64,000 bases of DNA, taken from positions 162,716-226,715 of the forward strand of contig CAZCTO010000001.1 in NCBI GenBank assembly GCA_964501725.1. Reading direction: 5' to 3'. Each line of letters starts with the position of its first letter. The stretch's first letter is position 1. This stretch comes from CAZCTO01 sp964501725. Lineage in GTDB: Bacteria > Bacillota > Clostridia > Saccharofermentanales > Saccharofermentanaceae. The notes below the pieces were generated by a model. It had not been told where the DNA came from, ran no database searches, and saw nothing but the letters and a program-made list of their open reading frames with translations. Made by a program: the position numbers and the translations under genes. This document shows, piece by piece, positions 8,069 to 18,459 of this stretch.

Positions 8069-10312
8069 CTACCATAAAGGATCAATATCGACATACATAC
8101 AGTAATCCTTGCCTGAATACGTATTCTGAAGAATGGTATAGAGCATGGCAAGCATACTCTTATTTTTTGCTTTGATGTTAATGCGGAATCGATAACGGTC
8201 ACGAAGCCGGTATATTTGTGCCGGACCGGGGCCAAACACTTCAATATCGTTCCCTGGAGTGACCTGAGTTTTGGATGTGTCCAGGAAGTTTTTTATTTCT
8301 TTGGCTTGCAACCATCCCGTTTTTTCATCAGGATGAGAAAGAATCAGACTGCCCAACGCCAGAAACGGCGGATACTCCAATCGTTTTCTATATTCAATCT
8401 CGTTTTTAAAAAATGCCTGAAAATCCTGCGCCGCTGCCTGCAAAATAACATCATCTTCGGGCTGATAGGTTTGGATAAAAACAGTTCCGGGGAGATCCCC
8501 CCGTCCTGCACGGCCGGCTGCCTGTGTAATCAGTTGGAAGGCTCTCTCCCCTGCCCTGAAATCAGAAGCCCTGATCAGGAGATCCGCACTAATAATCCCG
8601 ACGATGGTTACACTCGGGAAATCATGACCTTTTGCAATCATCTGGGTTCCGATCAGTATATCCGCTCTTTTCATGCGAAAATCTTCCAACAATCTGGAAT
8701 GTGCGCCACGCCCAGCTGTTGTATCCTGGTCCATACGGATGATCCGGTGTTCCGGAAATTCCTTTCTGACAATTTCCTCAAGTTGCTGTGTTCCCAGCCC
8801 GAGTTTGCCTTGAAGTTTGCTTCCGCAGGAAGAACACTCCTCCGGTACTTTCATTGTTCTGAGGCAGTAATGACAAATCAGAAGGGGCTTCCGTCCTCCG
8901 CCCGGAGAATGAAGAGTCATCGCCACCGAACAGTGAGGACAAATAATCGATTCTCCGCACGCGCGGCAAAGCATCAAACTCGAATATCCCCGCTTGTTCA
9001 GGAAAAGGATGACCTGTTCCCCCTTACCAAGGGCCGTTTTCATTGCCGTTTTGAGCGGACGGCTCAATTCCGAACGATTTCCGCCTCGAAGTTCTTGTCT
9101 CATGTCGATTACCTGAACCTCGGGAAGAACAGAATCGCAAACCCTGTCCGGCAGGGACAACAACGTTGAATACCCGGATATCGCTGAATAATATGTTTCT
9201 ACATTGGGAGTCGCCGACCCAAGAACAAGTCTGGCGCCGAGAATCCTCGCCCGCATCCTCGCTACGTCCCGGGCATGATACCTCGGGTGTGTTTCTGATT
9301 TGTAAGAGGAATCCTGTTCTTCATCCATTAATATCAATCCGAGATCAGCAATGGGCGCGAAAACAGCCGATCTTGCTCCGACAATAATCCGTGCGTCCCC
9401 CTTACGGATCATGTCCCATTGCTCGTATCGCTCTTTGGGTGTGAGTCGACTATGCAGCACTGCCAGTTTTTCGGGAAATCGTTCGGAAACCCACCGGATC
9501 ATCTGAGGAGTCAACGATATTTCCGGAACCAGAAAAAGTACACTTCCGCCCTGATTCAGCACTTCCTCCGCACAGTGCAGGTAAACCTCCGTTTTGCCGC
9601 TGCCTGTTACGCCATAGAGCAAAAACTCCTTTTGCCCTTTTTCAGAAAGGATCTGATCGACAGCTTTTCTCTGCGCATCCGTCAGTATCGGAAGCGGCGG
9701 CTCTTTAAATTCTTCATCCGCCGCAAAGGGATCACAAGAATAATCATCCGGGGATGGGGCGCGTTGGACCGTTTCGATTAAGCCTTTTTCTTTTAGAGAA
9801 GTAATCGGTGATTTGGAAACCGAAAGTGAGCTCATTATTTCAGAGACATAGGCTTCTTTGCAATCAACAAGCATTTCGAGCACACGAATCTGTGCCAGAC
9901 TTCCGAGATCTCCTTCAGAAAGAACCGAAATTGCTTTTTCTTCGTCCGTGATCATCGCCATCAAACGGGTCTTGTGTTTCATCTCCGTAACAGCGGAAGG
10001 AACCATCATTCGAACGACATCTCCGTAAGTGCAGGAGTATCGGGTACGTACCAGAGACATCAGCGCAATTTGGTCCTTGCGAACGACCGGAACCGGGTCA
10101 ATAATTTCTCGAATTGACTTCAGTTCCTGAGCAAATTCAGAAGCATCCGCCAACGCAACTACAAGAGCCGCTTCGGTCCGGTTTCCCGCACCAAAAGGAA
10201 CACGAACATACTGTCCCTCGAGAATCAGCGGAGCCAAATCATCGGGAACCGCATAATCGAACAATCGGTCGATGGATCTGACAGAGTCACGAAGAATAAC
10301 GGATGCAATCAT
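8069..10312 (-). CDS. priA: Primosomal protein N' (replication restart helicase PriA)
   Basis: 3'-5' DNA helicase that reloads the replisome at stalled forks. An N-terminal DNA-binding domain (about 1-110) is followed by helicase motifs GVTGSGKTEVYL (Walker A) and LMDEEQDSSYK (DEEQ/DEAH box), and later QAAGRAGRG (motif VI). A zinc-binding insert holds paired cysteines (CRACG, CPHC, CHYC, CSSCGS). The length of 747 aa is normal. It lies 24 nt downstream of polC. Confidence 0.97.
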   Translation of the reverse strand: MIASVILRDSVRSIDRLFDYAVPDDLAPLILEGQYVRVPFGAGNRTEAALVVALADASEFAQELKSIREIIDPVPVVRKDQIALMSLVRTRYSCTYGDVVRMMVPSAVTEMKHKTRLMAMITDEEKAISVLSEGDLGSLAQIRVLEMLVDCKEAYVSEIMSSLSVSKSPITSLKEKGLIETVQRAPSPDDYSCDPFAADEEFKEPPLPILTDAQRKAVDQILSEKGQKEFLLYGVTGSGKTEVYLHCAEEVLNQGGSVLFLVPEISLTPQMIRWVSERFPEKLAVLHSRLTPKERYEQWDMIRKGDARIIVGARSAVFAPIADLGLILMDEEQDSSYKSETHPRYHARDVARMRARILGARLVLGSATPNVETYYSAISGYSTLLSLPDRVCDSVLPEVQVIDMRQELRGGNRSELSRPLKTAMKTALGKGEQVILFLNKRGYSSLMLCRACGESIICPHCSVAMTLHSPGGGRKPLLICHYCLRTMKVPEECSSCGSKLQGKLGLGTQQLEEIVRKEFPEHRIIRMDQDTTAGRGAHSRLLEDFRMKRADILIGTQMIAKGHDFPSVTIVGIISADLLIRASDFRAGERAFQLITQAAGRAGRGDLPGTVFIQTYQPEDDVILQAAAQDFQAFFKNEIEYRKRLEYPPFLALGSLILSHPDEKTGWLQAKEIKNFLDTSKTQVTPGNDIEVFGPGPAQIYRLRDRYRFRINIKAKNKSMLAMLYTILQNTYSGKDYCMYVDIDPLW

Positions 10313-10336
10313 ATTGATCCTCCCATCCGTATTTTC

Positions 10337-13300
10337 TCACAGCAAAGAGAAAAGATCTATCTGAACCGAATTCGGTAAATGGTCCAATATCCCTGTTGCG
10401 GATAGTTTCTCAAGCGCGACCGGCCCGATACCGCTTCGATTCTGCAGATCTTCCCGTGTTGTAAAAGGTTTAGTCTCTCGTGCACCGCAAATCGCTTGAG
10501 CCATGGCTGTGCTGATAGAGGTAATTGCATTGAGCGGAGGAAGAATTTTCCCCTTGCCTATTTTTTTGAAGCGCTCGGCGTCCGAGAGCTCAAGATCATA
10601 CGGAACAAACTCGATCCCGCGGGAAATCATTTCCTCGATCAGCTCATAAAGATAGTATTGTGCCTTTTCGTTCGGCTTGCGCTTCGCAAAGCCTTCATAC
10701 AGTTCTTTTCTTCTCTTCGTTACCACATCAATGCCGGCGCACATTGTATCCCCGTCAAACTCATCGGCGCGAATGGAAAAGAAGGCACAATAGTACTCTT
10801 CCGGATAATAGACTTTGAACCAGGCGATTCGAAGCGATGAAATTGCATATGCCGCCGCGTGAGCTTTCGGAAACATGTATTTGATCTTCTTGCAGGATTC
10901 AATGTACCAGTCCGGGACCGAGCATTCTCTCATTAGTTTTTCCTGCTCCGGCAGAAGTCCTTTTCCTTTACGAACCCGCTCCATAATATCAAAAGCAGCC
11001 TTATTGGGCACAGTCTTGGAAATCAGATAGGTCATGATGCTGTCCCGGCAACCGATGACATTTCCGAGAGTACAGGTATTATTGCGGATCAGTTCCTGCG
11101 CATTACCTTTCCATACGTCCGTACCGTGAGATAAGCCCATTAACTGAACCAAATCGAAAAACGTACCGGGCCTTGTCTCGGCAATCATGTCACGTGCCAT
11201 AAAAGTGCCCATCTCCGACAGACCAAGCGTGGCGGCCGTGTTTTCAATCGATTTGTTGACAATTCCGAGTGCCTCCGATGAAACAAACAGTGACATTACC
11301 TTCGGATCGGGAATCGGGATCGTTTTCACATCCACGCCGGTTAAATCACTGAGCATGCGAAGCATCGTCGGATCATAATGTCCGAGGATATCCAGTTTCA
11401 AAATCGTGTCATGCATTGCATTAAAGTCAAAATGTGTTGTCACAATTCCGCCGGAAATTTTATTTGCCGGATACTGAATCGGAGTAAACTCATAAATATC
11501 CATCTGTGTCGGAACAACAACAATGCCGCCCGGATGTTGTCCGGTGGTCCTTTTTACACCGACCAGGCCCTTAGCACGTCTTCGCAATTCAGCCTTATTC
11601 AGACTTTCTCCGGCCTCTTCGCATAGCTTACTGACCACTGCAACCGCGTTTTTGTCCGCAAAGCACCCTATCGTTCCCGCACGGAACGTATGGCTTTTGC
11701 CGAAGAGTTCTTCTACATATTTGTGGGCTCTGGACTGATACTCACTCGAAAAATTAAGATCAATATCCGGTTGCTTATCTCCGTAAAAACCGAGAAACGT
11801 CTCAAAAGGAATCTCCTGTCCATCCCGAACCATCGTCGTCCCGCAGTGAGGACAATTCTTCATCGGAAGGTCATATCCTGAACCGTATTCATTGCCCGTT
11901 ATGAATTCTGAGTATCGGCATTGCGGGCACCTGTAATGCGGCGGAAGCGGATTCACTTCGGAGATTCCGCACAATGTTGCTACGAGAGAAGAACCGACAG
12001 AACCACGGGAACCGACAATGTATCCGTCATCATTAGATTTTTTAACCAGCTTATAGGCGATGTAATACATGATGGCAAACCCGTTACCGATGATGGAATC
12101 CAGTTCTTTCTGAATTCTTGACGCGACCTCGGGAGCGGGCTTCCCTTGAAATTCATACAAATTTTCAACCGCCTGCCAGGTGATTTTACTGATTTCATCT
12201 GCCGCCGTGCTGATTACCGGTGGAAAAGTACCGTCCGGAAAGGGTTTCATATTCGGTTCAATACAATCTGCTATCCGGTTCGTATTTTCTACAACAACTT
12301 CATATGCCTTCTTTTCTCCGAGATAAGAAAATTCCTCAAGCATTTCCGCGGTGGTTCGAAAATACAGATCGCTTTGAATATCTGCATCTTTGTATTCCAT
12401 ATCCATCAAGAGGTATTTTCTGAATTCTCCTTCCCTTTTTTCGAGGAAGTGAGCATCGGTTGTCGCACAAACCGGAAGTCTAAACTGCTCGCCGACCGCA
12501 ACAATCATGCGGTTCAGATCCTCGAGGTCTTTTCGCGTATGCAATCCGCTTGCGGGGTTTCTGAGATAAAACTCATTATTCGTCGTCGGCTGAATTTCCA
12601 GATAATCATATAGACGGAGGATACGCAAAAACTCCTCGTCTTCGGCCAGTGAAATGCAGGCAGCTTTGTAATCGTTATTATTTATTGTGTAGTGCGTGTA
12701 TGCCTGAGTGAAAATCTCCCCGCGCTCGCATGCGCTTCCGATCACCAGTCCGGATCGATAGAACTCCAATAGTGATTTGGGGATCCTTGGACGGTGCGAG
12801 AAGTAATGAATATGAGTATCAGAAACCAGACGATACAAGTGATATAATCCGATCGGGTTTTTAGCGAGCAATATGATGTGGTAAACCTTTTGCTTACGTG
12901 AAAGAATCTGTGAGTCAGGAAGTTTCCCCGCGCGTTCGTTAAACTCAGATGCGGATCGAATATTGAAATGATTCATTATGTGTGCGAGAAAAAATCCCGG
13001 GTAACATGCTTCGAAATGATTTTCTTCCGCTTTTTCCGGTAATAGCTCACGAACCAAATCTCTCGCGTCGGCATCTGCATACTTCGGATAAAAAAGAGAC
13101 GCAATCGCTTTTGTATTCATTGCGGTTGAATAAAACTTTACCCTGTGACGGAGATGCGTTTCAATGTCAACATCAAACCCGCCATTCCTCAGCAGCTCCA
13201 GATCCGAGAGAATATCATGCCCGCAGACAGGCAGTGTTCCGATAAAATCACTTAACCGCGAGATCGCATCGAACAGATTCTCGGCTTGAATTTCTTTTTT

Positions 13301-14860
13301 ATCATTATCCGCAGAAATTTCATTTATGGTTTCGATAAATGAATCCGAATAAACGAACTTGCCATCCCCATCGGTTACAAACTTAGCCGCCTGGATGGTC
13401 AATATGCTTTCTTCGTCTGCAATTACTGAGGTCTTAACCAAATGAATGGAAACATATCCATGAATTGATTCTTGCAAGTTCTCAACGCCGTATGCAACAC
13501 AAGGGCCATCGTCGACCAAGTATCCTTCCATGCCGTAAATCATTTTGAAGGGCTTTCCACTGCCGCTCTTCGAAACTTTCCTGCTGGCCTCCGCTGCTTC
13601 AGGAAAACCTTGAACAACACCGTGATCCGTTAACGCACAAGCAGGGTGTCCCATACGAAAAGCAGTTTGAATGAGTTCTTTAACATCAATAACCGCATCC
13701 TTTTCGCTCATTTTCGAATGGCAATGCAGTTCGACCCGCTTGACCGGTGAATGATCCATCCGCTTTTCCGGCGGATTCATCATGATCATTCCTTCTACAG
13801 AAGCACACATATCACGGGTATATTTAGCGTCATAATGAACTTCTGCCTGGAGTTTTGCGTAACCGCCGCTTGAAAACGCGCTGTCAAATACATCCGCATC
13901 CTTCGGGGTTAAGAAACATACGCAAGGTATACTCCCGGAAGCATCCGTCGCAAAGAAATTCACGCAGACTTTTCGTCCGGACTTAGTCAGTTTCATCTCT
14001 TCAACTTCAATATAACCCTCAAAAAGGACCAGCCCGGTTGAAGGATTCATTTCCCGTATTTCGATTTTGGGAAGATCCGGATTATAACGTCCCCAAAGAA
14101 CATCTGATGATTTCTTAGGGGCATTCTTAACGTTATACTTTTCTCCTGAAACCCTGTCCGCCTTATATTCCCAGGAATCGGGATCCATCGGCTTATTGGA
14201 TTTAACGGTGTCCGGATTGCCTTTGGTCCCGGATGGCTGACGAGCAGGAGCCCGGTCCTCTGCTGAGACACCCGTTACGGATTTTTGAGCACGCAATATT
14301 TCGACCGCTTCATTCAGAAGGCTTTGCTCATGTCTGCGAATGGATTCTTTTTCGGATAATTCATCGGAATGGTTTTCCGAATACAGTTTGAAACGGCACT
14401 TCCGGGGAAGATAACGCTCCGTAAACTTTTCGGCCCGGCATATAAAATCCGCAGATAGTCCCTGATCCAATCGATTTCTCGGTCGTCCGATAATGCAATC
14501 CCCGTCCTGCTCGAAAACCGATTCCGAAATAAGAATTCTAAGCATCGGATTCTCGCGCGACACAGAGGATAATATCCATGGGAGAAGACGGTAGGCAACG
14601 TTTGTGTGTGTTTCATCCGCAGAACATTCAGACAGGTAAACTCTGACATGAGAAAGATCAAGCGCCGTGCGAAGTTCCGATTCCAAACTTATGAAAAAAT
14701 TGCCGTCAGGAATCGCACCTCGTATCGACAGGAATATTTCTATCCCTTTTCCTTCATAATCCACAGTCACTCGTAAAACACTTGCAGGTATCTCTTGTGC
14801 CGCATTAATCAGACGGTCATTTTCGGAGAATGACCGGATAAAATTTACCAAATCAGACAT
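10337..14860 (-). CDS. polC: DNA polymerase III PolC-type alpha subunit with degenerate exonuclease domain
   Basis: Main replicative polymerase of Firmicutes. Order seen: N-terminal domain, OB fold (~255-360), PHP part one (VELHCHSKMSEKDAV, ALTDHG, near 375-465), exonuclease insert (~468-635), PHP part two (THIHYFSHRPRIP, IGSACERGE, ATTDAHFL), zinc-finger cysteines (CPQC, CPHCG), palm (PDIDLNFS, LKLDILGH), VGVKRTTGQHPGG, and a HhH-containing C-terminus ending in QIDLFSLL, a likely beta-clamp binding motif. The polymerase and PHP residues look intact. The exonuclease does not: DVETTG of ExoI reads HLVKTS (His at residue 473), and the ExoIII Asp after His615 reads Tyr. The start ATG has GGAG 12 nt upstream. 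Confidence 0.97.
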   Translation of the reverse strand: MSDLVNFIRSFSENDRLINAAQEIPASVLRVTVDYEGKGIEIFLSIRGAIPDGNFFISLESELRTALDLSHVRVYLSECSADETHTNVAYRLLPWILSSVSRENPMLRILISESVFEQDGDCIIGRPRNRLDQGLSADFICRAEKFTERYLPRKCRFKLYSENHSDELSEKESIRRHEQSLLNEAVEILRAQKSVTGVSAEDRAPARQPSGTKGNPDTVKSNKPMDPDSWEYKADRVSGEKYNVKNAPKKSSDVLWGRYNPDLPKIEIREMNPSTGLVLFEGYIEVEEMKLTKSGRKVCVNFFATDASGSIPCVCFLTPKDADVFDSAFSSGGYAKLQAEVHYDAKYTRDMCASVEGMIMMNPPEKRMDHSPVKRVELHCHSKMSEKDAVIDVKELIQTAFRMGHPACALTDHGVVQGFPEAAEASRKVSKSGSGKPFKMIYGMEGYLVDDGPCVAYGVENLQESIHGYVSIHLVKTSVIADEESILTIQAAKFVTDGDGKFVYSDSFIETINEISADNDKKEIQAENLFDAISRLSDFIGTLPVCGHDILSDLELLRNGGFDVDIETHLRHRVKFYSTAMNTKAIASLFYPKYADADARDLVRELLPEKAEENHFEACYPGFFLAHIMNHFNIRSASEFNERAGKLPDSQILSRKQKVYHIILLAKNPIGLYHLYRLVSDTHIHYFSHRPRIPKSLLEFYRSGLVIGSACERGEIFTQAYTHYTINNNDYKAACISLAEDEEFLRILRLYDYLEIQPTTNNEFYLRNPASGLHTRKDLEDLNRMIVAVGEQFRLPVCATTDAHFLEKREGEFRKYLLMDMEYKDADIQSDLYFRTTAEMLEEFSYLGEKKAYEVVVENTNRIADCIEPNMKPFPDGTFPPVISTAADEISKITWQAVENLYEFQGKPAPEVASRIQKELDSIIGNGFAIMYYIAYKLVKKSNDDGYIVGSRGSVGSSLVATLCGISEVNPLPPHYRCPQCRYSEFITGNEYGSGYDLPMKNCPHCGTTMVRDGQEIPFETFLGFYGDKQPDIDLNFSSEYQSRAHKYVEELFGKSHTFRAGTIGCFADKNAVAVVSKLCEEAGESLNKAELRRRAKGLVGVKRTTGQHPGGIVVVPTQMDIYEFTPIQYPANKISGGIVTTHFDFNAMHDTILKLDILGHYDPTMLRMLSDLTGVDVKTIPIPDPKVMSLFVSSEALGIVNKSIENTAATLGLSEMGTFMARDMIAETRPGTFFDLVQLMGLSHGTDVWKGNAQELIRNNTCTLGNVIGCRDSIMTYLISKTVPNKAAFDIMERVRKGKGLLPEQEKLMRECSVPDWYIESCKKIKYMFPKAHAAAYAISSLRIAWFKVYYPEEYYCAFFSIRADEFDGDTMCAGIDVVTKRRKELYEGFAKRKPNEKAQYYLYELIEEMISRGIEFVPYDLELSDAERFKKIGKGKILPPLNAITSISTAMAQAICGARETKPFTTREDLQNRSGIGPVALEKLSATGILDHLPNSVQIDLFSLL

Positions 14861-14875
14861 GAATGAATGATGCTC

Positions 14876-15949
14876 CTATCTATTTGTTAATTTTTGCTTT
14901 CCCAACTTGTGAATCTCAACCATCAATTCATCCAGAATTGAGTCCTGATTAATTTTCCGAATGGCTGCGCCTTTTTTAAACAGAAGAAATTCCCCGATAC
15001 CTCCCGCAATCCCCAGATCGGCATCCTTTGCTTCTCCGGGTCCGTTCACAGCGCATCCCATCACGGCAACTTTCAGATCATAAGGCAGATCCATCGTCAT
15101 TTTCTCAAGTTTTTCAGCAATTTCCACCAACGGTACCGATGTCCGACCGCATGTCGGGCAGGAAATCAAAGTGATTCCGCGCTTCCGGAGTGACAGTGAC
15201 TTAAGGATCGAAAACGCAGCACGGACTTCCTCAACCGGGTCTCCCGTCAGTGATACACGTATCGTGTCCCCGATCCCCTCAGCGAGCAGTGTACCGATAC
15301 CTACCGCAGATCGAATGACCCCTTCACGAAGCGTTCCCGCTTCGGTTACACCCAAGTGAAGCGGATAGGGTGTTTGCTCAGAAAGAAGCCGGTAACTTTC
15401 GATAGTCAACAGCGGGTCCGATGATTTAATGCTGACCACAATATCATAAAAACCGGCTTTCTCGAGCTGGTTGATGGCGGCGATCGCACTATGTGCCATC
15501 GATTCACGGTTAACTCCTCCATAGGTCCGGATAATATCAGATGAGATCGATCCGGAATTCACTCCGACACGGATCGGAATTCCCCGATCTTTCGCAGCTT
15601 TCGCAATTTCTTTGACTTTGGACTCATCGCCGATGTTCCCCGGATTCATTCTGATTTTTGCAGCACCGCTCTCAATGGCAAGCAAGGCCAGACGATAATC
15701 GAAGTGAATATCCGCCACCACAGGGATGGGGGATTTTTTAACAATTGATGCAAGTGCCAGACCGGCTTCGCGATCGGGAACAGCAACACGAGTGATATCG
15801 CAACCGGCTTCGTGCAGAAGCATGATTTGCTGAATAGTCGACTCCGCATCGCGCGTGTCTGTATTATTCATAGATTGAACTGCGATCGGATTCCCGGCAC
15901 CGATTTCGATATCTCCGATTCGGACCTTGTTTTTTTCTTTTCTTTCCAT
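14876..15949 (-). CDS. ispG: (E)-4-hydroxy-3-methylbut-2-enyl diphosphate synthase
   Basis: Iron-sulfur enzyme of the MEP isoprenoid pathway, converting MEcPP to HMBPP, the substrate of IspH, which is encoded elsewhere in this window. The N-terminal TIM barrel includes VQSMNNTDTRD, and the C-terminal Fe-S domain has SCPTCGRTSV and GCAVNGPGEAKDADLG with the cluster cysteines. The ORF extends to a TTG at 15955, but the ATG at 15949 has GGAG 6 nt upstream and starts just after the rseP stop. About 357 aa, normal for the short bacterial form. Confidence 0.96.
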   Translation of the reverse strand: MERKEKNKVRIGDIEIGAGNPIAVQSMNNTDTRDAESTIQQIMLLHEAGCDITRVAVPDREAGLALASIVKKSPIPVVADIHFDYRLALLAIESGAAKIRMNPGNIGDESKVKEIAKAAKDRGIPIRVGVNSGSISSDIIRTYGGVNRESMAHSAIAAINQLEKAGFYDIVVSIKSSDPLLTIESYRLLSEQTPYPLHLGVTEAGTLREGVIRSAVGIGTLLAEGIGDTIRVSLTGDPVEEVRAAFSILKSLSLRKRGITLISCPTCGRTSVPLVEIAEKLEKMTMDLPYDLKVAVMGCAVNGPGEAKDADLGIAGGIGEFLLFKKGAAIRKINQDSILDELMVEIHKLGKQKLTNR

Positions 15950-15951
15950 AA

Positions 15952-17250
15952 TCAACTCCGCAACCGGATGATGTCTGAAGCCAACGCGAAAATAACCAAC
16001 GAAATAATAACAATAAAACCAATCACATTGATTACATACTCGGTCTTTTTCGAAATCTTTTTGCCGCGAATCGTCTCAATCACCAGTAACACAATTGCGT
16101 TACCGTCCAATCCCGGCAGCGGAAGAAGGTTAGTAAACGCAAGCCCGATTGAAATTGCCCCGGATAACAGTACCAACGTCTGAATTTTTTCAGATACTTT
16201 TAGCTGCTCCTCTGAAACCAAATCCGAAACTGCGGTTGTCATTCCGACAGGTCCGGAAACGACATTATAAGGCTCCACTTTACCTGCAAAGGCTCCGGAT
16301 ATGGTATATACAGTTAAACGTAACATGGAGGCAGGAAAAAGAACCGCCTCACGTATTGCCTCAGGCACGCCGCTCCCTTTCTGAAGATATATACCGCGGG
16401 GAGATACATACTGGGCCTCATACGTTTTAACACTGACTTCCATTGACACGCCGTCTCTGATCAAACTGATATCCAGCGCATTCCCCTTGGAGTCGGCAAT
16501 TATGCTCCCGATACTCGGATCATCAACTGAGACACCATTAATAGTATTAACAAAATCCCCTACCTCAATCAACGGATTGCCTTCATTTTGGTGTTCGTCA
16601 ACAGCAATAATTTCCCATGATCCGCTGTCATCTTCATAGTGGGTAATCCCGAGCATATATATTGATCTGGACTCCGGAGTAAGAACAACCTCATATTTTT
16701 CGCCTTTCAATGCCGATTTGAGTACAACACGAAGCGGTTCGTCTGCCGGAATATCACTCATATCTAATGCCAGATCGTATTCCGAATACACACGTTGCCC
16801 ATTTACAGATATGATCCGATCACCCTCTTGTGCAATTGTATTTGCAATTTGTGTGTCGCCATATATTGCAGATAATTTTGTTGTATAGAACCCTGACACA
16901 GAAAACAATACGGACAAGATTATCACACCGAGGAGAATATTCATTATGGGTCCGGCAAGCGAAACCAAAATCCGCTTCCATCTGGGTTGATTCAGTATAG
17001 CTCGCGGATCATCATCATCTCTTTCTTCCTCTTCAAAGTCAGAAAACCGGACATACGCTCCAAAAGGGATACATCGGATATGGTATTCCACTCCTTTTCT
17101 CTTCCAGTGGAAAAGAGACGGGCCGACAAAAATCGATAATTCATATACTTTAATTTTAAGCGCGACGGCGACAAGGTAATGACCGATCTCATGAGCGGCC
17201 GCTAATATACCCAGACCCAGGATGCTTATGAAGATGCTGAGAGGTAACAT
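15952..17250 (-). CDS. rseP: RIP metalloprotease RseP (site-2 protease)
   Basis: Intramembrane zinc protease that cleaves anti-sigma factors and signal peptide remnants. The N-terminal membrane helix carries AAHEIGHYLVA (HExxH). PDZ-like regions lie between about 120 and 290, and the C-terminal membrane helices include LLPLPGLDGN (the LDG zinc-ligand motif) and a last hydrophobic span. The length of 432 aa is usual. It sits directly after dxr with no gap, in the common order cdsA-dxr-rseP-ispG-polC. Confidence 0.95.
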   Translation of the reverse strand: MLPLSIFISILGLGILAAAHEIGHYLVAVALKIKVYELSIFVGPSLFHWKRKGVEYHIRCIPFGAYVRFSDFEEEERDDDDPRAILNQPRWKRILVSLAGPIMNILLGVIILSVLFSVSGFYTTKLSAIYGDTQIANTIAQEGDRIISVNGQRVYSEYDLALDMSDIPADEPLRVVLKSALKGEKYEVVLTPESRSIYMLGITHYEDDSGSWEIIAVDEHQNEGNPLIEVGDFVNTINGVSVDDPSIGSIIADSKGNALDISLIRDGVSMEVSVKTYEAQYVSPRGIYLQKGSGVPEAIREAVLFPASMLRLTVYTISGAFAGKVEPYNVVSGPVGMTTAVSDLVSEEQLKVSEKIQTLVLLSGAISIGLAFTNLLPLPGLDGNAIVLLVIETIRGKKISKKTEYVINVIGFIVIISLVIFALASDIIRLRS

Positions 17251-18447
17251 TTAGTTCTCCTTGTAATGATTTATTTGTCCGGAAATCCTTTCGCGAATAA
17301 ATTGTCTTGACCAATTATCCAAATCATAAATATCATGTACCGTCATTTTTTGAATCACACCTTGCCGTTCATGCGCATTCATGCACTCGCTGACGTGTCG
17401 TTCAATATCCAGAAAACCTATTTCCCCGCCAAGAAACGCAGAGACAGCCTCTTCATTTGCAGAATTCATTACCGCAGGCAGCGAACCTTTGACTTTACCG
17501 GCATGATACGCGAGGGAAAGACATGGAAACAAATCCGTATTGCATCGCTCAAATGTCAGATTGGAACATCCTTCAGAGAAAGGATCGAAGGGCTCACAGA
17601 TTCTGCGACTCCTTTGCGGATGAAACAAAGCCACTTGTATCGGGAGCATCATATCCGGTTTGCCCATCTGTGCGAGAACCGATCCGTCCGAAAGTCGAAT
17701 CATTGAATGAATGATGCTTTGGGGATGAACCACCACGTCAATTTTTTCCACCGGAAAATCAAAAAGCCACGATGCCTCAATCACTTCCAGCCCTTTATTC
17801 ATCATCGTTGCAGAATCCACGGTTATCTTCCCGCCCATCGTCCAGGTCGGATGAGCCAAAGCATCTTTTGCCGTAACATGCCTCATTTCCTCTCTTGAGA
17901 ACCCTCTGAATGGCCCACCGGATGCAGTAAGTAATATTCGGTCAAGACTCCCGGACGGCTGGCCGTGTAAACACTGCCAGACAGCAGAGTGTTCACTGTC
18001 AACCGGCAAAATACGAACGTCATGCTGCAATGCAAGAGGCATGACAATTGAGCCACCGGCTACGAGAGTTTCCTTATTTGCAAGCGCGATATCTTTGCCG
18101 GCCAGAATGGCTTCAACTACAGGCTCAAGCCCGCATACGCCAACCATTGCGGCAACGACAATATCAGCATCCGGTATCACAGCACATTCAATATTGCCTG
18201 CTTTACCCATGCTGACACTTGTGTTAAGTTCGTTTTTTCGTATGAAATCCCGGATTTCATACGCTTCGGTATCACCCTTTACCCGGACAAGCAACGGACG
18301 GAATTCCAGAATTTGATTCTTAAGAAGTGCTGTATTAGTATCGCACGAGAGCGAAACGACCGAAAATCGCTCAGGGAATCGTCGTACAATTTCGAGCGTT
18401 TGCCGGCCAATCGAGCCGGTTGATCCAAGAATAGCGAGCTTTTTCAT
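17251..18447 (-). CDS. dxr: 1-deoxy-D-xylulose 5-phosphate reductoisomerase
   Basis: Second enzyme of the MEP isoprenoid pathway (NADPH- and metal-dependent). The Rossmann motif GSTGSIGRQTL opens the protein, followed by ANKETLVAGG and PVDSEHSAVWQCL (catalytic and metal site), TASGGPFR and HPTWTMGGKITVDSATMMNKG. The length of 398 aa is normal. Only 12 nt separate it from cdsA upstream, and rseP begins immediately after its stop. Confidence 0.97.
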   Translation of the reverse strand: MKKLAILGSTGSIGRQTLEIVRRFPERFSVVSLSCDTNTALLKNQILEFRPLLVRVKGDTEAYEIRDFIRKNELNTSVSMGKAGNIECAVIPDADIVVAAMVGVCGLEPVVEAILAGKDIALANKETLVAGGSIVMPLALQHDVRILPVDSEHSAVWQCLHGQPSGSLDRILLTASGGPFRGFSREEMRHVTAKDALAHPTWTMGGKITVDSATMMNKGLEVIEASWLFDFPVEKIDVVVHPQSIIHSMIRLSDGSVLAQMGKPDMMLPIQVALFHPQRSRRICEPFDPFSEGCSNLTFERCNTDLFPCLSLAYHAGKVKGSLPAVMNSANEEAVSAFLGGEIGFLDIERHVSECMNAHERQGVIQKMTVHDIYDLDNWSRQFIRERISGQINHYKEN

Positions 18448-18459
18448 ACTAGTCTCCGA

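Noticed and set aside
8216..9169. 317-codon plus-strand open frame
   Set aside because: It lies wholly antisense to priA, which has full family motifs; the predicted protein has no recognisable domain.
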